Shown here: piece after piece, positions 33,491 to 43,600 of the stretch
Position numbering within the stretch: position 1 is the first letter of the stretch
Layout of the letters: each line of letters begins with the position of its first letter
From: Bacteroidia bacterium
GTDB lineage: Bacteria; Bacteroidota; Bacteroidia; J057
NCBI GenBank assembly: GCA_030430205.1
Contig: JAUIGE010000026.1
Location: 32,398-96,397, forward strand
DNA length: 64,000 nt
Direction: 5' to 3'
Position numbers and translations under genes: made by a program
Notes under the pieces: model-generated
What the model saw: only the letters and a program-made list of their open reading frames with translations
The model's database searches: none
Told to the model about the DNA's origin: nothing

Positions 33491-34249
33491 ATGTCAGAAA
33501 AAAAAGTAGCAATTGTAACTGGAGCAACGGGCGGGATCGGATTTGCAGTAGCCAAAAGATTAGGTCAGGATGGATTTAGAGTGATTTTGAATGGCATAGA
33601 TGATGAGCAGGGAGCCAAAAAAGTTGAAGAATTAAGGGCCGAAGGAATTCAGGCAGAATACTATGGCTTTGACGTGACAAAAGATGAACTCGTAACATCA
33701 AATATTACAAAAATAGGAGAGAAATATGGTAAGATTGATGTGCTGGTGAATAACGCCGGCGGTCTTGGCGGGAGAGCCCGATTCGAAGAAATGACCACCG
33801 AGTTCTACAGATTTGTGATGGCATTGAATCTGGATTCAGCTTTCTTTGCTTCCAGAGCAGCCATACCCTTCCTCAAAAAAGGAGACAATCCATCCATCAT
33901 TAATTATACCTCAAATGCTGGTTGGAATGCCGGCGGCCCGGGAGCAGGTATCTATGGTACATCCAAGGCAGCCGTGCATACGCTGACGAGAGCCCTGGCG
34001 AAAGATTTGGCAGAATATGGAATCCGGGTAAATGCAGTATCTCCCGGCACCATTGACACCCCCTTTCATGCTCAGATAAAGTCCACAAAACCAGAGGTTT
34101 TTGCTTCATGGAAGAATAACATCATGCTGGGGAGGTTGGGCCAACCGGAAGAGGTGGCATCGGTCATTTCTTTCCTGGTGAGCGATGATGCTGCTTTTCT
34201 GACAGCTGAAACCATCCAGGTAGGTGGAGGACAAGGATTGGGAATCTAA
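33491..34249 (+). CDS. SDR-family oxidoreductase, probable DEHU reductase
   Basis: A protein of 252 residues, a classical short-chain dehydrogenase. Cofactor motif TGATGGIG, NNAGG, the catalytic Ser in NYTSNAG, the YGTSK catalytic Tyr/Lys pair, and the C-terminal GGGQGLGI. By position directly after a PL6 lyase and before SusC/SusD, it probably reduces 4-deoxy-L-erythro-5-hexoseulose uronate (DEHU) to 2-keto-3-deoxygluconate, the step after alginate lyase in alginate catabolism. This role is inferred from context; a KduD-like or other sugar-acid dehydrogenase is the alternative. It is cytosolic, 62 bases after the lyase and likely in the same transcript. Confidence 0.85.
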   Translation: MSEKKVAIVTGATGGIGFAVAKRLGQDGFRVILNGIDDEQGAKKVEELRAEGIQAEYYGFDVTKDELVTSNITKIGEKYGKIDVLVNNAGGLGGRARFEEMTTEFYRFVMALNLDSAFFASRAAIPFLKKGDNPSIINYTSNAGWNAGGPGAGIYGTSKAAVHTLTRALAKDLAEYGIRVNAVSPGTIDTPFHAQIKSTKPEVFASWKNNIMLGRLGQPEEVASVISFLVSDDAAFLTAETIQVGGGQGLGI

Positions 34250-34465
34250 TCCAGCAATCCTTAATCGACCAGAGAGATTGGCACTACTTACAGAATGTCA
34301 ATCCTCTGGGCGATCGTGTTACCAAGCCGACCCATTCCATTCCTACCTAATCCCCATCCTTTAGCCATCCCATCATCAAATAATTTCGCATTGCCGGTCT
34401 GATACGGGTTTGAGGAGTGAGTAATCAAGATTCTCTCTCATCCGGTAAAAAAAAATTTTCCGCGA

Positions 34466-34496
34466 TTTGAATTTGTTATATATATATGTAAATTGG
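34466..34496 (+). promoter_or_regulatory. Bacteroidota-type promoter before susC of the alginate locus
   Basis: TTTG at 34466-34469, a 19-base spacer, then TAAATTGG at 34489-34496, one mismatch from the -7 consensus TAnnTTTG. The -7 element overlaps the first of the tandem operator sites, so a bound protein would block it. The rest of the gap 34250-34465 shows no gene. Confidence 0.45.
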
Positions 34497-34550
34497 TTCA
34501 CCAATCATTGGTTCACCAATTATTAGTGAACCAATTAAAGACCGACCAAT
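34492..34550. promoter_or_regulatory. Operator array upstream of susC (3 clear sites plus one half-site)
   Basis: ATTGGTTCACCAAT at 34492-34505 and again at 34507-34520, ATTAGTGAACCAAT at 34522-34535 (one arm mismatch), and AAAGACCGACCAAT at 34537-34550 (right arm only). All four keep an exact 15-base step. The consensus is ATTGGTNNACCAAT, shared with 31038-31066. The symmetric TGGT/ACCA arms resemble operators of GntR/FadR-type regulators; the assignment of the regulator is inferred. Confidence 0.72.
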
Positions 34551-34587
34551 TTATGATGGCCTATTAACCTTTTTTAATGATTAAACT

Positions 34588-35913
34588 ATGACAATGCATT
34601 TAACTCACAAAAGTATTTGTATCAAATGGGTAATATCCCTTTTTACCATACTGTGTGCCTTTTCCGGGCAGGTATGGGGATATTCTCCTACCGATGTTAC
34701 AAATGAAATGCTAGTACCATCCGCCATGATGGTATCAGGCACCATGACTGCCAAGGATGGTTCTCCACTTGCAGGAGGGACTGTCGTCGTGAAGGGAACG
34801 CAACGAGGCACACTTGCTGATGACCAGGGACGCTATGAAATAGAAGCATCAGAAGGTGAGGTATTGGTTTTCCGTTATCTTGGGTACCGCAGCCAGGAGA
34901 TTACGGTAGGAAGCAATGCCACCATCAATGTGACCATGGAAGAGGACTTCGGAGCTTTGGACGAAGTGGTAGTGGTTGGATATGGCACACGTAAAAAGTC
35001 ACACAGTACAGGCGCGATCTCACAGGTAGGTGGCAAAGAGGTAGCAGCCATTCAAGCCAACCGCGTGGATGATGCCCTGGCAGGCAAGCTGGCTGGTGTC
35101 CTTATTCAAAATCAGGATGGCGCACCGGGAGCGGATCCCAAGATTCAAATCAGAGCAGCTTCATCCATTTCAGGAGACTCCAACCCACTCATCGTTGTGG
35201 ATGGCTATCCGATTTCAGGAAGTCTGGCCACGGTTAACCCCAACGATATTGAAAGCCTTGAGGTGTTGAAGGATGCCGCTTCAGCTGCCATTTATGGCTC
35301 CAGGGGCGCAAATGGCGTTATTCTCGTTACTACCAAAAAAGGAAAATCAGGGAAAGCTAACATCAGTTACAATGCTTATGTAAGTACCTCCAGCAGGTAT
35401 GTCAAAGACGTTGAGCAACTTAAGACAGCAGGAGAATGGGCAAATGAATTGGAAACAGGCATCGCCAATGGCACTTTTGATGTTTCTGAGGTTGATGCGG
35501 AGTTATTTAATTACAGGCTAAATGCCTATAAAAACGCTCCCGATGTGGTAGCGGTGGAGGACTGGCTTTTTCAAACAGGAAATAGCATGAACCACGACTT
35601 CAGCATTGCTGGAGGCTCCGAGGATGTAAATTACTTTGCTTCTCTTGGTTATCTCAATACACAGGGCATAGTCCAGACTCAGGGATATGAAAGATATAAC
35701 GCACGCATGAATGTCGATGCTAAGCTGGGAGCCAGATTCAAGACGGGATTAAATATCAATGGATTTGTAGGAGATAGAGACATGGTGGCTCATGACATGA
35801 GGGACCTTTTGAGAGCATATAGCATTCACCCTATTTATCACACAGAAGCATCTATTGCTTTCGTGCAACAACTGGATCAGCAGGCCCAGGCACTGGGAAT
35901 GGCTGGATTTTGA
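34588..35913 (+). pseudogene. SusC TonB-dependent transporter, N-terminal part of a frameshifted gene
   Basis: The first 441 codons of a SusC gene: leader (ISLFTILCAFSGQVWG), carboxypeptidase-like domain (MVSGTMTAKDGSPLAGGTVVV), signature LDEVVVVGYGTRKK, plug (LAGKLAGVLIQNQDGAPG, PLIVVDGYPISGS, LKDAASAAIYGSRGANG) and the first barrel strands to LLRAYSIHPIYHTEASIAF. The frame stops at 35913 although SusC homology continues without a gap in the +1 frame. Removing one G from the run GGG at 35895-35897 would join both parts (reading QALEWLDFDAG). Together they would make a full-length transporter of about 1080 residues for the alginate locus. It may be a real mutation or a sequencing error. Confidence 0.9.
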
Positions 35914-37834
35914 TGCTGGTTATAGAGGAGGTGATGCGCCATTTAATAACAGCATCTATACCTTAGAGCCAGGAATGACAGCTCAGGACTGGCATTATGG
36001 AAGAAGCGGAAATGGTATTGGCGGATCAGGAGACGCAGGTCCTGCAACCAAACTTGACAACACTGACAGATGGCAAAAAACCCTTTTCGGAAACCTGAGT
36101 TCCTATTTGCAATACAGCATCACAGATGCCTTGAATATCAAAACTGTTCTGGGCGCAGATATCCGGGATACGGAGGACTTTTTCTGGAGAGGTCTTGAGT
36201 TTGATTCTCAGGCAAGAACCAACCAGACAGAACTGGATCAAGCGACGATAAAAAGAGCGTCCGTTTTGAGCGAAACGACGCTGAATTACGCCAAAACGCT
36301 GGGTAATCATGACATATCAGCAATAGCTGGGGTAGAATTTCAAAATTTCTATATCACAGGAATCTCACTAAATGGCACAAATGTGCCCTATGGCCTTCCT
36401 GTAAATTATGCGTTCCTGGACCCTTCAGATATTGCGGTTTCAGAAAGAAACGAGACGATAGCAAGAAGGAGCGTTTTTGGAAGAGTTAACTATGCGTATG
36501 ACAATCGTTACCTGGCATCCGTATCCGTCAGAAGAGACGGTGATTCTCGTTTCGGAGCCAATAACAGATTCGAAACCTTCCCGGCAGTTTCTTTAGGATG
36601 GAATGTGCACAATGAATCTTTTTTCAATTCAGATTTTCTGACTTTGTTAAAACTGCGATTCAGCACAGGATCTTTGGGAACAACCTCTTTCTTAGGTGCT
36701 TACAATTCATTAAGCCTATTGAACCCACAGGCAACGGTGTTTGGAACGGGATTTCTCATCCCATCAGATGTAGCAAACCCGGATTTAACCTGGCAAACCA
36801 ATACTGAGACAAACTACGGTATCAATTTAGGTTTCCTGAATAACCGAATCAGATTGGGAGTAGATTACTACACATCCAATATCGAAGACATTTTGATTAA
36901 CCAAAGTGTTTCTGAAGTATTAGGTACTACTTCTGTTGCACTTAATTCTGGTGATGTTAAAAGTTCAGGATTGGAGTTTGAGCTGGGCGCACATTTGTTG
37001 ACAAAGAAAGATCTCACATGGGTTGTCAATGCCAACCTATCTACGGTTAATACAGAAATTACGGATCTGGGTGGACTGGATGAATTGCCACAGGTAATTT
37101 ATGGTCAGTCTGGTAGAGGTCCTGTGTTTAGAAATTATGTAGGAGGAGAGATTGGTGAAATGTGGGGTCTGGAAACCATTGGAATGGTTGAAACGAAGTA
37201 CATGTCTGATCCTTCCCGTAACATTGGACTCAGCAGTTCAGAGTATTATGTCGTAGATCAAAATGGTGACGGTATCATTGACAGAACAAGAACAGTTGAA
37301 GATGGTGGGGATTTGGTCAAAATAGGTCAAAATACACCCGATTTTTACTGGGGCCTGAATAGTCAGTTTACATATAAAAGTTTTGATCTGTCGTTCCAGC
37401 TTCAGGGAGCACAGGGAGGAGAGGTTTTTAATATCGACGAGATTTACTGGAGATCAGAGTTTGGTGGAAGATTAAAATCCAGCTTTGATGCGAATAATGA
37501 TGGTATTGCCGATCATAACGGACAGCATTATACACAGTCTAGAAATCAATTGGACGCGCAGGTTCAGGATGCCTCCTATACTGCCTTGAGAAACCTGACC
37601 ATTGGCTACAATCTTAGCCCTGAACTAACTGGCAAACTAGGCCTAAGATCTGCGAGGGTATATGTTGCATCTACCAATTTGCTATATATCATGGCGAATG
37701 ATTACACCTCTTTGAACCCAGAGGGTGTAGAGATTACCCAAAGTGATTATTTAGGACCGACAACCTATGGTGTACAGGTAGGCGCAAGCCCGGTAATAAG
37801 AAGCTTTACAGTGGGGGTAAATGTTAATTTTTAA
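35855..37834 (+). pseudogene. SusC TonB-dependent transporter, C-terminal part of a frameshifted gene
   Basis: Continuation of the SusC barrel. Homologous coding begins near 35896 (EWLDFDAGYRGGDAPFN); the in-frame ATG at 35855 lies in sequence that the upstream frame uses, so it is not a natural start. Barrel markers seen: WHYGRSGNGIGGSGDAGPATK, RVNYAYDNRYLASVSVRRDGDSRFG, DQNGDGIIDRT, ALRNLTIGYNLSPE, and the end SPVIRSFTVGVNVNF. No other stop or gap is visible, which argues that the break is recent or artefactual. It is followed 22 bases later by its susD. Confidence 0.9.
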
Positions 37835-37856
37835 TCAAATCATAACTCAAAACATA

Positions 37857-39170
37857 ATGAAAAAAATATATCTGATATTGGTTGGAGCATTGCTGCTTTT
37901 TACGGCATGTGAAGACCTGGAACAATTTCCGCCAAATCTTGCCAGTTCCAACTCCCTGACAGATTATGAGGGCGTGTTAAATGCGGCTTATTTCTATCAG
38001 CTGGGCTCTGTCACGCCCATGGCAGTGATGGGCGACTTCAGAGCAGACAATGCCCTAATGTTGGAGCCTCCTTATACCGAATTTGATATATATGGCCCCA
38101 ATTTAACGGCAATGGAGGACCAATTCTTTGGCCCCTTCTATACGGCCATGTATAAGTCCATCTTAAGTACGAATAATGTAATTGAAAAATCTGAAGACCC
38201 TATCGAGGTAGGAGAAGCTAAATTTTTGAGGGCATTGTCTTATTTCAAACTTGTCCGCGTCTTTGGTGATGTTACTGTGAATTTATCTGCTACCCCCAGT
38301 GTAAAGGATGGATCCATTTTGGAAAGACAAGCTGCAGCTGATGTTTATAACAATGTGATCATTCCCGATTTGCAGGACGCCATAGCAGCTTTGGGTACCA
38401 AAATACAAAATGGCAGAGCCTCTAAACTCGCTGCTCAGGGATTGCTCGGTAAAGTGTATGTTCAAATGGGCAATTTTGCCGCCGCTGAATCACATCTCGC
38501 AGCTGTTGTAAACGGAGCTGGTGCCGCAGGCATCAGCCTGCAGGCCAACTTTGCAGATATTTTTGGCGAAGCAAATGATTTGAATTCAGAAATCATATTT
38601 GCCACCCAGATATCGGGCTCCATCACAGATGAATATGGCTTTTCAGATTTTTGGTCATGGTATGGTGGACTGGATACAAAATCTCTGATGCCATTGGATC
38701 AGGATTTAGTGGATGCTTTTGATGCGAGTCCTGGTGATTTAAGAAGAGCGGTAACCATTGATGATACCCTTATGAAATCTCCTAAATTCCCTCAGACGGG
38801 AGGCCCGAATCACGACTGGATAGAGCTGCGACTGGCAGATGTCATCCTCTTGTATGCAGAAACCATGAATGAGAATGGTTCTTCAGCTAAGGACGTGCTT
38901 GATTTATTGGATCCTATTCGGACAAGAGCTGGAGTCGCTGTACTGGATCATGGCGTGTTGAACAACCAGGATTTGGTGAGAAAAGCCATTCAGAAAGAAA
39001 GAAGACTGGAGCTGGCTTTTGAAGGTCAGAGATGGTTTGACCTGGTGAGAACAGGCACTGTAAACGCTGAGATGGGACAGACGATTAATAGTAATTATCA
39101 TTTGTTTCCTATTCCTGTTTCAGAAGTACTGGCAAGCTTTGGTGTAATTACGCAAAATGAGGGCTATTAA
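37857..39170 (+). CDS. SusD/RagB lipoprotein of the alginate locus
   Basis: A protein of 437 residues, a compact SusD. Start at 37857 gives the lipoprotein signal MKKIYLILVGALLLFTAC. SusD features: EAKFLRALSYFKLVRVFGDV, ASKLAAQGLLGKVYVQMGNF, DWIELRLADVILLYAETMNE, KERRLELAFEGQRWFDLVRTG and the end YHLFPIPVSEV. It acts as the outer-membrane lid binding oligoalginate for the adjoining SusC (inferred from the locus). It is co-directional and closely spaced with susC. Confidence 0.93.
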   Translation: MKKIYLILVGALLLFTACEDLEQFPPNLASSNSLTDYEGVLNAAYFYQLGSVTPMAVMGDFRADNALMLEPPYTEFDIYGPNLTAMEDQFFGPFYTAMYKSILSTNNVIEKSEDPIEVGEAKFLRALSYFKLVRVFGDVTVNLSATPSVKDGSILERQAAADVYNNVIIPDLQDAIAALGTKIQNGRASKLAAQGLLGKVYVQMGNFAAAESHLAAVVNGAGAAGISLQANFADIFGEANDLNSEIIFATQISGSITDEYGFSDFWSWYGGLDTKSLMPLDQDLVDAFDASPGDLRRAVTIDDTLMKSPKFPQTGGPNHDWIELRLADVILLYAETMNENGSSAKDVLDLLDPIRTRAGVAVLDHGVLNNQDLVRKAIQKERRLELAFEGQRWFDLVRTGTVNAEMGQTINSNYHLFPIPVSEVLASFGVITQNEGY

Positions 39171-39206
39171 TTAGCCTTTCGGGGATCATTTCCCCCTATT
39201 TACCCG

Positions 39207-39247
39207 GATTTTCACAGATTCAGTTTTAACTTGAGTCTGTGAAAATC
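39207..39247. repeat. Inverted repeat (15-bp arms, one mismatch) after susD
   Basis: GATTTTCACAGATTC at 39207-39221 and GAGTCTGTGAAAATC at 39233-39247, with an 11-base spacer. It contains the 'TTTTCACAGATT' theme of small interspersed repeats. A weaker GGGGA/TCCCC hairpin lies at 39181-39195. They sit between susD and the NRAMP-like gene and could end or attenuate the sus transcript. Confidence 0.55.
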
Positions 39248-39297
39248 TGTGGTAATATACTGCCGCCACCAGAGATAACAACCCTTTCCTACACATT

Positions 39298-40533
39298 ATG
39301 AAAAAGGCATTAAAATTCCTCCTTTCCTTCGGACCAGGCATATTCGCCATAGGATATACCATCGGCACAGGCAGCGTGACCGCTATGATCGTGGCCGGTA
39401 ATTCCTTTGGGATGGACCTGCTCTGGGTACTGTTTTTTAGCTGTCTTTTTTCGGGTGTGTTGATTTACGTTTCCGGAAGCTATTACCTGTCTACGGGTGA
39501 AACAGCCCTCTACGCTGTGCGAAAGCATTTGCCCTGGGGAAAACTTCTTGCCATCACTATTATCATCACCGTGGGCATAGGCCAGTGGAATTCCCTGATC
39601 GGCATACTCGGCATCACATCCCATGTGATTTTCGAAATCCTGCTCATCAATTTCCCCGGAATTGAAGGCTATAAGTATGGGGTTGTACTGGGACTGGCCA
39701 TTTTGATCATTGGGATTTTCTATCTCCTTTTGATCAAAGGCAATTATTCCATTTTTGAAAAAGTACTTGCCCTTTTTGTTACATTAATGGGGATTTCATT
39801 CATTTTTACTCTCCTCTTTGTTTTCCCCCTACCCGCTGAAATCATCCGCGGCTTGATCCCCAAAATTCCTGAAGTGGATGGTGCAGGCATTCTCATTGCC
39901 GCATTTGTGGGAACGACCATGGCAGCAGCCACTTTCCTGTCACGGCCTTTGTTTATTCAGGGAAAGGGCTGGACGAAAGCGGATTTTAAGGTTCAGCGAA
40001 ACGATTCCATCATTGCTGCCCTGTTGATATTCACGATTAGTGGGGCCATTATGGCGGTTGCCAGTGGAAGCCTGCATGGAACGGGAACCAAAATCACCCA
40101 TGTCCTGGACATGTCAGCAGCTCTGGAACCCTCCGCCGGAAAATTTGCTGTCAGCATATTCTTTGCCGGGACATTGAGCGCCGGACTTTCCTCTATCTTC
40201 CCATGCCTGATGATTGTGCCCCTGATGCTGGGAGATTATCATTCGGGGAAACTCGATGTTACCTCAAAGAGGTTTAAGGTGATAACCGGTGTCGCAAGCG
40301 TTCTCGCGCTCAGTGTGCCGGTTTTTGGTTTTAACCCCATCCAGGGGCAGATATTTACCCAGGTATTCAATGTATTTGCCCTACCCCTCGTAGTGATTAG
40401 CTTCCTCTTGCTGTGGAACCGAAAACATGCAGGCCTGCCTGCAAGGCGGTGGGGAACCAACGGCATCCTGCTTGCGGCATGTGTCTTTTCGCTCATCATT
40501 ATGATCAATGGATTAATGGACATATTTGGCTAG
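39298..40533 (+). CDS. NRAMP-fold transporter lacking canonical metal-binding motifs
   Basis: A protein of 411 residues with about 11 hydrophobic segments. The N-terminus (FGPGIFAIGYTIGTGSVTAM) aligns with TM1 of NRAMP divalent-metal transporters, but the metal-binding DPGN is replaced by GTGS. The TM6 region reads VGTTMAAATFLSRPLF where NRAMPs have the MPH motif. Both metal-coordinating sites are thus changed, so Mn/Fe transport is doubtful. It lies 127 bases after susD in the alginate locus, where an inner-membrane uronate transporter (usually MFS) would be expected; transport of an organic solute is a hypothesis. It keeps the LeuT-fold layout and is otherwise intact. Confidence 0.75.
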   Translation: MKKALKFLLSFGPGIFAIGYTIGTGSVTAMIVAGNSFGMDLLWVLFFSCLFSGVLIYVSGSYYLSTGETALYAVRKHLPWGKLLAITIIITVGIGQWNSLIGILGITSHVIFEILLINFPGIEGYKYGVVLGLAILIIGIFYLLLIKGNYSIFEKVLALFVTLMGISFIFTLLFVFPLPAEIIRGLIPKIPEVDGAGILIAAFVGTTMAAATFLSRPLFIQGKGWTKADFKVQRNDSIIAALLIFTISGAIMAVASGSLHGTGTKITHVLDMSAALEPSAGKFAVSIFFAGTLSAGLSSIFPCLMIVPLMLGDYHSGKLDVTSKRFKVITGVASVLALSVPVFGFNPIQGQIFTQVFNVFALPLVVISFLLLWNRKHAGLPARRWGTNGILLAACVFSLIIMINGLMDIFG

Positions 40534-40600
40534 AACAAAGAAGGGTTCGGGGGCGTCCAGAGCCCATAATCAGTCCCCACCCAGCCCTCCCCAAAACAAA

Positions 40601-40633
40601 AAAACAGCCCAATCACAATGATTGAGCCGTTTT
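40601..40633. terminator. Terminator-like hairpin between convergent genes
   Basis: AAAACAGCCCAATCA (40601-40615) pairs with TGATTGAGCCGTTTT (40619-40633), with two mismatches and a 3-base loop. A-rich and T-rich flanks suit termination from both sides. It lies between the NRAMP-like gene and the end of the SprB-repeat gene. Confidence 0.6.
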
Positions 40634-40661
40634 CCTTCTTAAAGTATCTTCATTCAAATCC

Positions 40662-43600
40662 CTAATACAAAACCACTTTTTTGGTTATATACGATCCGTT
40701 TTCGAATTGAATTCTTGCTAAGTAGGTCCCCCGCGCCAAACGCGACACATCCTGATTAACAGTTGTCGTGCCTTTGTTTAGATCAAGCTTGTCGGACATA
40801 AGCACATTGCCCACGATATCGATGATGCTGAGCGTGGCAACCTCATTTTTCGATACCTTGTTTATGCGAACTGTAATGAGATTTTTGGCAGGAACAGGAT
40901 ACAATTCCATGGTTATCGCATCACTAAGATTCCCTGTGACGTCATCAACACCTGTTGCATCATGTAAGGTGTTTACCGTTGTGTTGGTCCTGATCGGTGC
41001 ATTGTAATCAAAATAGATATCTGCATAGTTGGTAAACTCCGTTCCCTGAGGATTTGTCGATTTGCGCTGGATGCTGTAATTAACCAATCCTGAGCTCAAG
41101 GCATCACCATAAGCACTTTTCCAGGGTAAATGAATGTTTGCAAAGTTGAAAGTAACCAGGCCGTCTTCGCTAATGGTTGTCGTGTATGCGTAATCCGAAT
41201 ACCCAGGCCTGAAGGTTGTCCAATCCAAATCAGGATCCAATTGATCGGTCACAGCAATGTTTTGTGCGAAATAGGATCCTTCATTTTGGAAATGAATGGT
41301 ATAATTAAATTCCATTACCTCGCTTGGGATTTCTCCCTGCGGTCCGGTTCCTTTTGGAGATACTTCCTTATAATTCGGGTCATACGAACCAATTACCGTT
41401 GGCTGGTAGGTATTGACGTTGTTCCATGGGGTATAGTCCAGTAGCCAGTTGACAGCAATGGGCGCTACATTTGCAACTGTATCATAAAAGTTAACAGCGG
41501 TTCCTAAAGGAATATTTGTCGGGGTATTGTAGTTCAGCAGCATAACGCTGTTTCTGTTGGGGTTGAGCGAAGGGAAGCCTGACTGTACGCTGTAGGCATA
41601 AGGCGCACCCACAGGGTTCAATTGTGTGAAGCTCGCTAAGGATGAATTTGCAAAAGGCAATTGGCCATCATGCTCATATCCCATTTGAACGCCTGCTTCT
41701 GCTACTGTACCCTCATTTCTCACGATCACTTTTTGTTGGTAATTGTTCCCCGGAATGGGTGGCAGCGTCGCATTTACAGTTAGGATCTTTAGGTCATGGA
41801 TGACATTCACGTCATTAGCCATGTTCACAACGGTATTACATCCCGCTCCAGCAACCACACTGACGGAATTGCTATTGCTTTGACAAGCAGTCAGGGGATA
41901 ATAAGCATGGATTTGTTCAGAAATGATATATGTTCCGGTCGGCACCCGGAAGCTATAGTTACCATTTGCATCTGTAAAGGTAGATCCATGGCCGGAGCAA
42001 TTAACCCTAATATTTTCCAGGCCTGTTTCACCCGCATCCAAGGTACAATTTCCATTTGCATCAACATAAACAGTTCCTGAAATCGTGCAATAGCAGCTGG
42101 TGCTCGTAGCGGCATTCGTAATGTTAAAATGTTTTGAAGTGCGACAACCATTTGCATCCGTTACAGTCAGCCAATATCTACCCACTCCCAGGCCCGTAGC
42201 ATTTGCTGAAGTAGTGCCATTTGTATAGGAATAAGTATAAGGAGCAAGGCCGCCTGTCACGGTTGGCGTTGCGGTTCCGTCTGTACTATAAAGGCATGAT
42301 GCAGCTGTGGTTGAAATACCAATAGTGATAGGCGAAACAGATTTTACAGTTACTGATTTGGAAACCGAACAACCCAATGCATCCGTGATTACACATGAGT
42401 AGCCTCCCAATGCCACGCCTGTTATCTGGTTAGTGGTTGCGCCGTTGCTCCACAGGTAAGTGAAAGGTGGATTTGAACCATTAGCCACAGCAGTTGCTGT
42501 ACCTGTTGTATTTGGACAAACCACTGTTGAGGCCTGCGCGTTAGCATTAATCGTACTGATAGGACTTACTACTGCGCTTCCCGTTCTGATACAGCCCACT
42601 GCATCTGTGACCTGAAAAGCATAGCTCCCCGGAGCAACGTTCGTAATCGTTGCGCCCGAAGCCGATGGATTATTTATCCAGGTATAGGTGTAAGGCGCTG
42701 TCCCTCCTGTCACGGACACAGTAGCAGATCCGGTTGGTGAAGTACATTGACTGGCTGTGGAGGTGTAGGTTACGTTGATCGGCGTATTGGTGCCAATAAA
42801 TACATTGCGTTGTCCTGTACAGCCATTTGCGTCTGTTGCAATCACCGTATAGGAAGTTGAACCAGATAGATTAATAGCAGTATTGCCCGTTTGTCCATTG
42901 CTCCAGGCATAGGTATAAGGCCCCACTCCCCCCGATCCAAAAGCGATTGCACTGCCATCTGTTTGAAGGCAGGTTGCATTTGTAATCGTTGGATTTACCG
43001 TAATAAGGGGGTTTTGCTGAATAAAAGCCCCGGAAGTCGATTGACAACCCTGAGCGTCAGTAATAGTCACGGGGTAGTATCCCTGACTCAAACCACTAAT
43101 GGTGGTTGTCGTAGCACCAGTCACCCAAAGATAAGTATAGGGTGCCATACCTCCAGATGCCACTACGGTGGCAGTTCCATTCGTACAACTTGCCGGCGTT
43201 ACGTTTATTGTACCAGTGATATTGGATATTTGCTGAATGTATATCGCCGTATCATTTACCTGCAAAACACAACCTGTAGTCTGATCTGTAATTTCTACAC
43301 GATAGTCTCCTATCGGCACCGTTGCATTATTACCAGTATAGGAAATTAAAGTTTGGTTGTTTGTCCAATTGAAAGAAAAAGGTCCGGTAGTTCCTGTTAG
43401 CTGTGTAGCCGTAAGCGTTCCCATGGTTGCGGGGCATACCGGAGAAGTACCAGCCGCAGAAAATGTAAATGAAGGCGTATAGGTGTTCTGTGTCCATGCA
43501 TTTAATCCACCACCTGTAACCTGGCAGTATAAATAGCCACTATTATCCATTCCAAAATTTGTCAATTGGTCGGTCGTCGAATTTACGTTCGAATGAACAA

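Noticed and set aside
35895..35913. Programmed ribosomal frameshift in susC
   Set aside because: There is no slippery heptamer, stop-codon context or clear downstream structure, and SusC families are not known to use frameshifting. A base insertion or sequencing error is simpler.
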